From: Phytopseudomonas seleniipraecipitans
GTDB taxonomy: Bacteria > Pseudomonadota > Gammaproteobacteria > Pseudomonadales > Pseudomonadaceae
Direction: 5' to 3'
DNA: 64,000 nt
NCBI RefSeq assembly: GCF_900102335.1
Contig: NZ_FNBM01000003.1
Location: forward strand, 355,005 to 419,004
The position numbers and the translations under genes were made by a program. How positions within the stretch are numbered: position 1 is the first letter of the stretch; the number at the start of each line of letters is the position of its first letter. Positions 32,214-41,800 of this stretch are shown here, piece by piece. A model generated the notes under the pieces. The model worked only from the letters and a program-made list of their open reading frames with translations. It was not told the origin of the DNA and did not search any database.

Positions 32214-32933
32214 ATGCGCCTCTCCCGCTTCTTCATCGATGCCCCTCTTTCCCTCGGCCAGCACGCGCTGCCGGAAGCCCAGGCCCACTACATCGGCCGC
32301 GTGCTACGGCATGCCGTGGGCGACGCGGTGCAATTGTTCGATGGCAGTGGTCAGGAGTTTCGTGGTGAGCTGATCGAGGTCGGCAAGAAGACCGTGCGCG
32401 TCGAGCTGCGCGAGCAGTTCGATGGCCAAGCCGAATCGCCGCTGCACATTCACTTGGGCCAGGGCCTGTCCCGTGGCGAACGCATGGATTGGGCAATTCA
32501 GAAAGCCACCGAACTGGGCGCCCAGGCAATCAGCCCGATCATCAGTGCGCGCTGCGAAGTGCGCCTCAAAGATGAGCGTGCCGACAAACGCATGGCGCAC
32601 TGGCGCCAGATAGCTATCAGCGCCTGCGAGCAGTGCGGTCGCTCGGTGATTCCGGTGATCCACTCGCCGATCACCCTCGAAGAATGGCTGCAGCACAGCC
32701 AGGCCGACCTGAAGCTGGTGCTGCACCCCGTCGCCGAGCCGTTGAGCAGCCATACCAAGCCGCAGTCGCTGGCCTTTCTGATCGGCCCCGAGGGTGGCCT
32801 CAGCGATGCCGAAGTCGCGCTCGCACAAACTGCCGGCTTCCACGCTGCGCGCTTAGGGCCGCGGGTGCTGCGCACCGAAACTGCGCCCGTGGCCGCGCTG
32901 GCGCTCGCCCAGCACTTGTGGGGCGATTTATGA
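32214..32933 (+). CDS. rsmE: 16S rRNA (uracil-1498-N3)-methyltransferase
   Basis: SPOUT-class methyltransferase, 239 residues, that modifies U1498 near the decoding centre of the 30S subunit. An N-terminal PUA-like domain (about 1-70, with HYIGRVLRHAVGDAV) is followed by the knotted domain with QKATELGAQAISPI, CEQCGRS and the SAM-binding knot FLIGPEGGLSDAEV ending LGPRVLRTETAPVAAL. No clear ribosome binding site before 32214, but the start fits the family. Confidence 0.95.
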   Translation: MRLSRFFIDAPLSLGQHALPEAQAHYIGRVLRHAVGDAVQLFDGSGQEFRGELIEVGKKTVRVELREQFDGQAESPLHIHLGQGLSRGERMDWAIQKATELGAQAISPIISARCEVRLKDERADKRMAHWRQIAISACEQCGRSVIPVIHSPITLEEWLQHSQADLKLVLHPVAEPLSSHTKPQSLAFLIGPEGGLSDAEVALAQTAGFHAARLGPRVLRTETAPVAALALAQHLWGDL

Positions 32934-33086
32934 ACGGGGGCGAGGCAACAACCCGCGTCAGAGGTCCAGTAAAAAAAACGGCCGTTTCGTTGACAGTTCG
33001 CAGTCTTAGCCGCTTGAATCAATGCTTGCACAACCACAAAAAATGTCCGGCCATGTAGGCATGATCGCGCGCTGACCGCAGGCATC

Positions 33087-33102
33087 AATCAGGTGCCTGA
33101 TT
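33087..33102. promoter_or_regulatory. Palindrome upstream of second cytochrome b561
   Basis: AATCAGG-TG-CCTGATT, perfect 7-bp arms, 12 bases before the start codon. It may be an operator or fold over the ribosome binding site. Nearby (about 32973) lies an AAACGGCCGTTT palindrome after an A-run. Confidence 0.4.
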
Positions 33103-33114
33103 AGAGACGATTCC

Positions 33115-33639
33115 ATGAATGATCGCTATTCGAGCGCCCAGATCGGCCTGCACTGGCTCACCGCCGTGCTGGTGCTCTGCACGATATTTCTGCCTTACGG
33201 TCAGGACCTGGTTGCCGACTGGCTCGGCGGCACCGGTGGCGTATTCACCCTGCACAAATCCCTCGGCCTGACCATTCTGCTACTCACCGTGTTTCGCCTA
33301 CTGGTTCGCAGCGTGCATGGCGCTCCGCATCTGCTTGCCGACAACGCGGTCTGGCAGCGTCGCGCCGCCAAGGCCGGGCACCTTGCGCTTTATCTGCTGC
33401 TATTGCTGATGCCGCTGAGTGGCCTGCTGTTCGGCAGGAAACCTGTCGAGCTGTTCTGGCTCGTACAGATCGACCCGCTGCCACTTTCCGATGGCGCGCG
33501 CGCACTTGCCCGCCAGTTTCACCTGACGGCCAAGTACCTGCTGTTCATCTTGATTCTGGGCCACGCCGGTATCGCCCTCTGGCACCACTATCGCCTGCGC
33601 GATGGCGTACTCCGGGCGATGCTGCCGCGCCGGAACTGA
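33115..33639 (+). CDS. Cytochrome b561 (second copy)
   Basis: Four-helix di-heme inner-membrane cytochrome, 174 residues. Ligand candidates lie in GLHWLTAVL, FTLHKSLGL, KAGHLALYL and ILGHAGIALWHHY. Only distantly similar to the b561 at 28293-28838 (for example VRSVHGAPH replaces WRWISPPPP), so it is a divergent paralogue rather than a recent duplicate. The weak AGAGACG ribosome binding site is close to a palindrome. Convergent with the ferritin-like gene; no YceI partner here. Confidence 0.87.
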   Translation: MNDRYSSAQIGLHWLTAVLVLCTIFLPYGQDLVADWLGGTGGVFTLHKSLGLTILLLTVFRLLVRSVHGAPHLLADNAVWQRRAAKAGHLALYLLLLLMPLSGLLFGRKPVELFWLVQIDPLPLSDGARALARQFHLTAKYLLFILILGHAGIALWHHYRLRDGVLRAMLPRRN

Positions 33640-33690
33640 CGCCCGCAGCGCGTGCTGTGGCGCAACAGCGAGCGCCCGAAGCTAGGTGAC

Positions 33691-34221
33691 CTAGAGGTCT
33701 TCAAGGATATCGGCCATGTCGTCGGCGTGTTCCTCTTCCTGAGCGAGGATTTCCTCGTAAATACGTCGTGTCGTGGGGTCGTCATTGCCGAGAAAGGTGA
33801 TGATCTCGCGGTAGCTGTCGATGGCGATGCGCTCGGCTACCAGGTTTTCGGTGACCATTTCCTTGAGCGATGTGCCGGCGACGTACTCGGCATGGGAGCG
33901 TGCCGTCAGCGTCGAAGGGTTGAAATCCGGCTCGCCACCTAACTGGGTAATGCGCTCGGCCAACTTGTCCGAGTGCTCAAGCTCCTGCTGTGCGTGCTCG
34001 AGAAACTCGGCAGCCGCCACACTCGCCTTGAGCCCGCTGGCCATATGGTAGTGGCGCTTGTAGCGCAGGTAGCACACCAGTTCGGTCGCCAGCGACTCGT
34101 TGAGCAACCGCAGCACCGTGTCGCGGTCCGCCGAGTAGCCTTCGGTGATCGCACCGCTTTCAATATGCTGTCGGGCACGCTGGCGCAGGATGCTGATATC
34201 GGTGAGAGGGGTGGCGCTCAT
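33691..34221 (-). CDS. Bacterioferritin/DPS-like ferritin-fold protein
   Basis: Four-helix ferritin-like protein, 176 residues. Helices carry di-metal ligands in NESLATELVCYLRYKRHYHM, EFLEHAQQELEHSDKLAERI and YEEILAQEEEHADDM. A single Cys lies next to the first Glu pair. Similar to pseudomonad proteins annotated as probable bacterioferritin (about 177 residues), longer than true Bfr (about 155) because of an N-terminal extension. A role in iron storage or peroxide defence is likely. Good GGAG before the start. It lies just downstream of chpC, where P. aeruginosa has chpD and chpE. Confidence 0.82.
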   Translation of the reverse strand: MSATPLTDISILRQRARQHIESGAITEGYSADRDTVLRLLNESLATELVCYLRYKRHYHMASGLKASVAAAEFLEHAQQELEHSDKLAERITQLGGEPDFNPSTLTARSHAEYVAGTSLKEMVTENLVAERIAIDSYREIITFLGNDDPTTRRIYEEILAQEEEHADDMADILEDL

Positions 34222-34349
34222 GTCTTTTCTCCATCGGCTTACGGTTGAGTGCGCCCGCTCTGCTGGCCGGCGGCACTCGGTTGTGAGTCGTGGTGAAAGA
34301 GAAAAGTTTGATCTGTTTCCAAATGCTACAAAGATTTCTAGCGTGATAT

Positions 34350-34820
34350 TCAGATCAGCCCGACGTCGGCGAGCAGCTGTTCCAGCCCTTCGAGATCGGG
34401 GATGCGCAGCACGGCGTCATCGACTTTGACGGCGGCCAGCTCCAGCGGCGCCAACGGCACATCGGCACGCGGCAGGTCTTCGGCAACCCGCAACGAACGC
34501 GGGATGCCCTGTACCAGCAGGGCGATGAACTTGACCTGCGGCCGACCACCCAGCGCATTGAGGATGGCGATACGCGCGCCCTCAGCCACCACCGGTTGCC
34601 CACCGGACGCTGCCTCGAACGACAACAGCGGCAGGCGCAGGTCACGCCAGGCAACCTGGCCGAGAAACCAACCTGGCATGCCGGCAATGGCCGGTGGGGC
34701 GCGGTAGGGGATCAGCTCCGCGACGGCCACGTTGGGCAGCAGCAGCGTGCGGTCGGCCAGCGGCACGACCAGACCGGTCAGGCTGCTGACGCTGTTCTGG
34801 GTAACGACGGCTTGGCTCAT
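34350..34820 (-). CDS. chpC: CheW-like adaptor ChpC
   Basis: CheW-domain protein, 156 residues, that links receptors to the ChpA histidine kinase in the Pil-Chp twitching-motility pathway. Seen: GLVVPLADRTLLLPNVAVAELIPY, GWFLGQVAWRDLRLPLLSFE, and a C-terminal strand region ending PDLEGLEQLLADVGLI. Start at 34820 with AGGA upstream. It follows chpB by 48 bases in the leftward cluster. ChpD and ChpE are not found after it. Confidence 0.9.
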   Translation of the reverse strand: MSQAVVTQNSVSSLTGLVVPLADRTLLLPNVAVAELIPYRAPPAIAGMPGWFLGQVAWRDLRLPLLSFEAASGGQPVVAEGARIAILNALGGRPQVKFIALLVQGIPRSLRVAEDLPRADVPLAPLELAAVKVDDAVLRIPDLEGLEQLLADVGLI

Positions 34821-34868
34821 GACGACATCCTGTAGACGGGTAAACGCGATAAAAGAAAACGCAGGCGA

Positions 34869-35888
34869 TCAGCGACACTGCTCGGCAAGGTGGTTGACCA
34901 GGGCCGCAGCCAGCTCCCGCGGATCGGCACTGAAGCTGCTGTAGCCGCCCTCGCGCAAGCTGTCCGGCATGCTCGAGCAGACGCAGCTGTCAGCGCGCTG
35001 GGTCCAGATCAGCCCACCCTGACGCTTCACATAGGCGGCCGCGGCGCTGCCGTCGCTGCCCATGCCGCTAAAGGCGATCACGCCACTGCAATCGGCGTAG
35101 CACTGCGCCAGGTTGAGCATCATCTGGTCGATGGACGGGCTGTACGGCTCTGGCCAGGGGCGGTCGGTAACCTGCAGGGCGCCGTCTTCGCTGAAAGTCA
35201 GCTCATTGCTGATCGGCACCACAACCACCTCACCGCAGCGCACGCTGTCACCATCACGTACTGTGCCGACGCGCCATTGGCTGTGGCGGCCAACAGCCTG
35301 GGGCAAGGTGTTTTCGAAACTGGGGTCGATGTGCTGCGCGTAGATGAACCCTACCGGCAGCCCGCCGGGCAACGCGTCGAGAAAAGCCTTCACGGCGGCT
35401 GGGCCGCCCAGCGACGCAGCCAGCAACCAGACCTGCCTGGCCGGCTCGCCAGCCTGCAGCGGTGTATTGGCCAGCGCAGCCGGCAACTCGACACGCTCTG
35501 GCCGCTGCGCTTCGGCAAGCAGCCCTTCCAGGCCAGCGCCTGCGGCAAGCGCAGGATCACCCACCAGTTTTTTCAGCTTGCCGACCAGGCGACGTTCCCA
35601 GCGCGGATAGTTTTCAGAACTGCGCTCCGGCGCATGGCCTTCGCCGAACAGCACCGGCACGCTGGACTCGGCCATCAGCGTATCGATCAGCGGCAGGTCA
35701 TCGGACTGGGCCAGGTCGACCAGCCACAGCTCGGCTTCGCAAGCCTGCAGTGCGGCATCGTCGAGCCGCGCCGGATCGCTGTTGAGCACCACTTGATAGC
35801 CGTTGCTGCTCAATGCCTGCTGCAGCACATGACGCTGCAGCGAGGTGTCAGCGATCACCGCTATTCGTGCGGCGCTACGTTCGCTCAT
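34869..35888 (-). CDS. chpB: Protein-glutamate methylesterase ChpB
   Basis: CheB-type methylesterase, 339 residues, expected to remove methyl groups from the PilJ receptor and oppose PilK. A degenerate receiver-like domain (about 8-115) is followed by the esterase domain with the Ser-His-Asp triad in LAASLGGPAAV, AQHIDPSFENTLP and FSGMGSDGSAAA. I choose the ATG at 35888 because it overlaps the chpA stop (ATGA), giving coupling; an upstream in-frame ATG at 35903 adds 5 residues. Confidence 0.92.
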   Translation of the reverse strand: MSERSAARIAVIADTSLQRHVLQQALSSNGYQVVLNSDPARLDDAALQACEAELWLVDLAQSDDLPLIDTLMAESSVPVLFGEGHAPERSSENYPRWERRLVGKLKKLVGDPALAAGAGLEGLLAEAQRPERVELPAALANTPLQAGEPARQVWLLAASLGGPAAVKAFLDALPGGLPVGFIYAQHIDPSFENTLPQAVGRHSQWRVGTVRDGDSVRCGEVVVVPISNELTFSEDGALQVTDRPWPEPYSPSIDQMMLNLAQCYADCSGVIAFSGMGSDGSAAAAYVKRQGGLIWTQRADSCVCSSMPDSLREGGYSSFSADPRELAAALVNHLAEQCR

Positions 35889-38800
35889 GAACGCTTCGTC
35901 CATTTACCGATGGCTTCCAGCAATTGCGATTCCTGGTAGGGCTTGCCGAGGTACTCGTTGACGCCGATGCTGATCGCGCGGTCGCGGTGTTTCTCACCGG
36001 TACGCGAGGTGATCATGATAATCGGCAGATCCTTCAGCCCGTCATCGTGACGAACCAGGTTGGCGACCTCGAAACCGTCCATGCGCGGCATTTCGATGTC
36101 CAGCAACATGATGTCCGGGCGCCGTTCCTGCAGCTGGGCGATGGCATCGACCCCGTCCTTGGCAGTCAGCACGTTCATGCCGTTGCGCTCGAGCAGGCGG
36201 GTGGTGACCTTGCGTACGGTCACCGAGTCGTCCACTACCATGACCAGCGTTGGGCGCTCGGCTTCGGCTTCGGCAGCCGTGCCGTAGTCCGTGGCCAGGC
36301 GCGGCCGCACCGGGTGCAGCAAATGCGCATGCAGTTCGCGGATGGTCGCCAACAGGTCGAGAATCACCACCACACGGCCGTCACCGAGGATGGTCGCACC
36401 GGAAATGCCGTGTACCGCGGCAAACTGCGGACCGAGGCTCTTCACCACGATCTCCCGCGAGCCAGCCAGCGAGTCCACCTGCACGGCCACCGTATGGTCG
36501 TTGGAACGCACCAGGATCACCGGCAACGGCAGGCTCTGGCCGACCAGTTTGGGGTGCTGACCGTTGTTTAGCAGGTCGCCCAGATAGCGCAATTCGTAAG
36601 CCTGACCGGCATACTCGAAACGCGGCGCATCGGGGCCGTAATAGGCTTCCAGCTCATACGGCGAAACACGCACGATACCTTCGATGGTGTTCAGCGGAAT
36701 GGCGTACAGATCTTCGCCCGACAGCACCATCAGTGCGCGGTTGACCGACACGGTGAACGGCAAGCGAATGCGGAAGGTGGTGCCCTGCCCCGCGACCGAC
36801 TCGATGCTCATCGAGCCACCGAGCTGCTTGACCTCGGCATTGACCACGTCCATGCCGACGCCGCGCCCGGAAATCTGCGTGACCTTTTCGGCCGTGGAGA
36901 AGCCGGCCTCGAGAATGAACTGCAGAATCTCGTACTCGCTGAGGTCGGCACCGGCATCCATCAGCCCGCGCTCGATGGCTTTGCGGCGCACGGCATCGAG
37001 GTTGATCCCGGCACCGTCATCGGCCAGGGTCAGTACGATGTCGCCGCCTTCACGGGCCAGGCCCAGGCGGATGCAACCCTGCTCGGACTTACCGGCGTCA
37101 CGGCGCGTCGCAGCGCTTTCGATACCGTGATCGACGGCGTTGCGCAGCATGTGCTCGAGCGGTGCAACGATACGTTCAAGTACCGTACGGTCCATCTCGC
37201 CGTCAGCGTTGCCGACGATGAACTCGACCTGCTTGCCGAGCTCGCCAGCGACCTGCCGGACGATACGCCGCAGGCGCGGCACCAGGCGATCGAACGGCAC
37301 CATGCGCGTACGCATCAGACCTTCCTGCAGCTCGGTATTGACCCGCGCCTGTTGCAGCAACAGGGTTTCCGCATCGCGGTTACGCGAGGCCAGGGTCTCC
37401 TTCAGATCCAGCAAGTCGGAAGCCGACTCGAAGAGCGCGCGGGACAGCTGCTGCAGCTGTGAATGACGGTCCATTTCCAGCGGGTCGAAATCTTCGTACC
37501 CCGCGCGTTCGGCCTCGGCCTGGTAACGGCTGAGAATCTGCGCCTGGGTTTCGGTATCGAGGCGGCGCAACTGGTCGCGCACACGGTCGATGGTCGCTTC
37601 CATCTCACTCAGGGTGAAGCCGAAGTCGCTGACTTGCTGCTCCACTCGGCCGCGGAAGATCGACGTTTCACCGGCCAGGTTGACCAGGCCTTCGAGCAGA
37701 TCCGCTGGCACCTTGACCAGTTCCTGCGGCGCGCGACGTGATGCGGCTTCTTCAGCGGCCAGTTCGGCGCGCTGTACGAAGGGCAGCACGCGGTGCTCGG
37801 TCGGCACGGCGGGCTGCTGGCTGGCGGCAATCAGCGAGGTAGACGAAGCCACCGGCGCCTGTTCGGGCTCGGGCTCGGACTCCTTTGGGCGCTCGTCAAG
37901 CGGTTGCTGCTGCAAGTGCAGACGTAGCGCGTCGACGCTCTTCTGCAAGCCTTCGAACCCCGATTGCACGTCGAGATACAGGCTCTCGGGCCAGGGCGCG
38001 CCCTGCGTCTGCGCATCGGTCAGGTGAGTTTCCAGGTCATGGCTGAGGTCACCGAGGTGCTTTTGCCCAGCCAGGCGTGCACCGCCCTTGAGGGTGTGCA
38101 GCACGCGCAACAGTTCGTCGATAGCGCCCGTGTCGTCACGGCGCTCTTCCCAGCGACCGATGGCGGTTTCCATGGTCTCGAGCAGTTCATCCGCTTCTTC
38201 CAGGAAGATATCGAGAATATCTTCCTCGTTGTCGAACGCGTCGTCGTGCACCGCACGCAGCGGTACCGAGGTGGGCATGCTCAGTTGTTCATCCGGGTTG
38301 GCGCGCAGCCGGCGGATGGTTTCGATCAGCTCGTCACCGTTTGGTATCGACCGCTGAGCACGCACGGCATCGAGCATCTCAGCCAGACGGTCATGGCAAA
38401 CCTGAAGCAATTCGAAGAGCATCGGACTGGCACGCAGGCGGCCATTACCAAGGTCTTCGTAGAGGAATTCCAGCTCGTGAGCCAGATCACCAATCTCACG
38501 AATTTCCGCCATCCGCGCACCGCCCTTGAGGGTGTGCAGATCGCGCTGTAGCGATTCCAGATCGAGGCTGTTGTCGACGTCGCCCATCCAATGCGACAGC
38601 GCAGTTCCGGCGCTGTCGATGATGTCGAAACCTTCTTCGAGGAAGATGTCCACCAGCTCGGGATCGCGGCCGTCATCGATCGCGGCAGGCTGCATCGGCA
38701 GGCTGCCTTCGACAGCCATCGGTGGTTCGCTGAGGGGCTCACCAGCGACCGGCTCGTCCGCCAGGGAAACGTCCTGCGGCGGCGTATCGATCACTTCGCT

Positions 38801-41800
38801 CGGTTCGAGCAGCGTCGGCGCAGCTGCTTCGCTGAACGGTTGCTCCTGCCCACCACGCTGGCGGAACTGGCGAATGGACTCGACCAACTCGTCGGCCGGT
38901 TGCGCCTGCTGACGCTTCTGCAGACTGGCGAGCATGCCGACCAACAAGCTGTGCCCCTGCTGGACACTGTCGGTCACGAACGGCGATACGCCATAACGGC
39001 GATCCACCAGCCCTTCGTAAAGCGCCTCCAGTTCATGGGCCAACTCGCCGATCGGCGCGATGCCCGCCATGTTCGCGCCACCTTTGAGTGTGTGCAGGTC
39101 GCGCTGCAGCGACGACAGTGCAGTGCGGTTATCCGGCTCGGCCAGCCAGCGCTCCAGAGCGAGGCCGGCGCTGTCGAGAATATCCACCGCTTCTTCGAGG
39201 AAGATCGCTACCAGCTCGTCGACTTCGTCTTCGGCGGCTGCCGACTCTTCGGCCGCATTGATGACGTCGGCGGCATCGGCATCGGCGTGCAGAGATTGCT
39301 CCAGAGCACGCGTCGCCTCTTCGAGTTCGACCGCTTGCAGGCCCGGCACGTCGCCGGACAGCAGGGCCAATTTGGACGGATCGAGGGCCTCGTCGAGCAG
39401 CGCACGCAACGCAGCAACACGCTCGGGTGATGCGCTGACCTCCAGGCCCGCGGCGACCTGGTCCATCATGCTGACCAACGCTTCGTGGGCCTGTTCGGCC
39501 TCGTCGAAGAACCGTTCGCTGACCGCCAGGCTACCCTCTTCAACGGCGCCGTAGAGATCGAGCAGCGCTTCGCACAGCCCGTCGATCTGCGGCAGCTCGG
39601 CCATTTCCGCGCCGCGCCCCAGGGTCGTCAGCTCTTCGAGCAGAGCATTGAGTTCCTGGCGCTCCGACGGGTGCTCGCGCCAGCGACGCAGCAGGTCTTC
39701 GGCATCAAGCAGAATATCCATGCCTTCAGCGAGGAAGATGCTGATCAGCTGCGGGTCGCGGGTTTCGCCTGGCACGTCCTGGCGCTGGCTTTCCGCGTGC
39801 TCGAGGCGCTTGTGGTGAAGCTGACGCACTCGCTCGAGGTAATCCTCGATACCAGGCAGTGGCTGCAACGGGTCGCTTTCCAACTGTGCAAGGCCCTGGC
39901 GGAACAGCGCCTGCGCCTCGACCAGTATTTCCGCTTCGCTCAGCTCCAGCGGCAACAGGTTGGCTTTGAATTCCTTGACCATCTTTTCCAATGGCGCGGC
40001 AACCTCTGCCATTGGCAAGATACCGGCCATATAGGCGCTGCCCTTGAGGGTGTGCAGCGCGCGTTGTAGGTCATCGGTTACCGGCTGTGGCAACTCGCGG
40101 GCGCAGTCGTCGAGAAACGCCGACAGGGTGTCGAGGTGGGTGTCTGCTTCGTTGCGGAAAATCTCCAGCAATTGGGGATCCAACCCCTCATGCGGATCGA
40201 CCATTGGCGCGGCAGCCTCGACGTCGCCCGCGGGCTCGGCTACCGCAGCAGCCGGGGCGTCATGCTTTGGGAGGCTCTGCCCTTTCGCCAGGGCGTGCGC
40301 ATCGGCAGCCAGACGATCGACATCGTCGCGCTGACGCTGGGTCTGGGCGGCAAATTCATCGACCAGCTCGGGCATCAAGGCGACGACCTGACCGATCACC
40401 TGCTGCACGTCGGCACCTGGCTGGATGCTGCGGTCGAGCACGCGGTTGAGCAGGTTTTCGATCGACCAGGCCAGCTCACCGATCACCAGCGCACGCACCA
40501 TGCGCCCGCTGCCCTTGAGGGTGTGGAAGGCGCGACGCACTTCAATCAGCGCATCCTTGTCCTCAGTATTGGCGCACCAGCGCGGCAGGAATTCGGCGAT
40601 GGTTTCCAGCACCTCGCCGGCTTCCTCGATAAAGACTTCGCGCAGATCTTCATCAATCGGCTCTTCATCGGCCGGCGGCGGCAGCAGGCTGGGCGGCACA
40701 TCCAGCGCAGGCGGGTTGATCGCCTGCACCGGAGCGGCCATCACGTCAGCCATGGAAAGCGCTTTCTCGGCAGCCGGCTCTTCAATCAACGCCGGTTCAG
40801 GCATTCCGGGCAGATCGACCTCAGGCAGATCCGCCAGGTCGACTTCATCCCACTGCATATCGCTTTCGGCATTGAACGCCTGCGGATCAAGCAACAGGTC
40901 GTCAGCAGGCAGTTCCAGGGTTGGCAGCTCATTGGCTGGCGGCTCGACAGCCCCCAGGTCGAGGTCGCTTTTCAGCTCCTCGGTCGACCACAGCGCGTGT
41001 TCGGCAGCCTGCGGCTGTTCTGCGTCGGGCAGCTGTGCGGTGGTGGCGGCTTGTTCATCAAGATCGAAAGACCAGCCGTCATCGGCCAGCGAAGGCTGCT
41101 TCTCTGCCGGAGGCAACGCCTCGAGTTCACCGAGATCGAACGACTCGGCCGAGGCAAGCGCATCATCATCCAGGACCAGCGGCTCGAAAACATCGGATTG
41201 CTCGGCGAGCAGGTCACTGTCATCCAGCGACCAGCTGTCATCGGCCACCGACGCGTTCGCATCGGCATAGGGATCAAGCACCGGCTCATCGAGGCCGCTG
41301 GTTTCCGACGCAGTTGCCGGCGATGCGTCGGACTCCGCGGCGAGCTGCGGCTGTTCGTCAGCGTGCGCTGGCCAGTGATCGTCGGCGACCGGCAGGCTTT
41401 CGTCAGGCTGCTCGGACAGGTCAGCGTCGGCGCGTTCGAATCGAGGCTCGTCGGCTGGCGATGTTTGTGTATCGGACCCATTGTCGACATCGACGGCAGA
41501 AGTAGAATCCGACGCAGGAACCGCCAGCACATCGATATCGTGCAAGGGATCATCGAGCGGAGCGGGTTCGTCGTCGGCCGCTGGCGCATCGAGAATCGAC
41601 GGTTTTTCCTGCAACGGATAACCCAGCGTCGCGAGGCTTTCTTCCGCGACATCGAGAATCAGATCGCCCTGGGTGGCATGATCCTCGGAGAGGCGCTCCA
41701 GGTAATACTCGACGCTGGTGATGGCGTCGGCGAGGGTATCGAGGTTCTGCCAGTTCGGCACGGCCTTGCGGGCCAGCAGCTGTTCCTGGATGTAGCGGTT

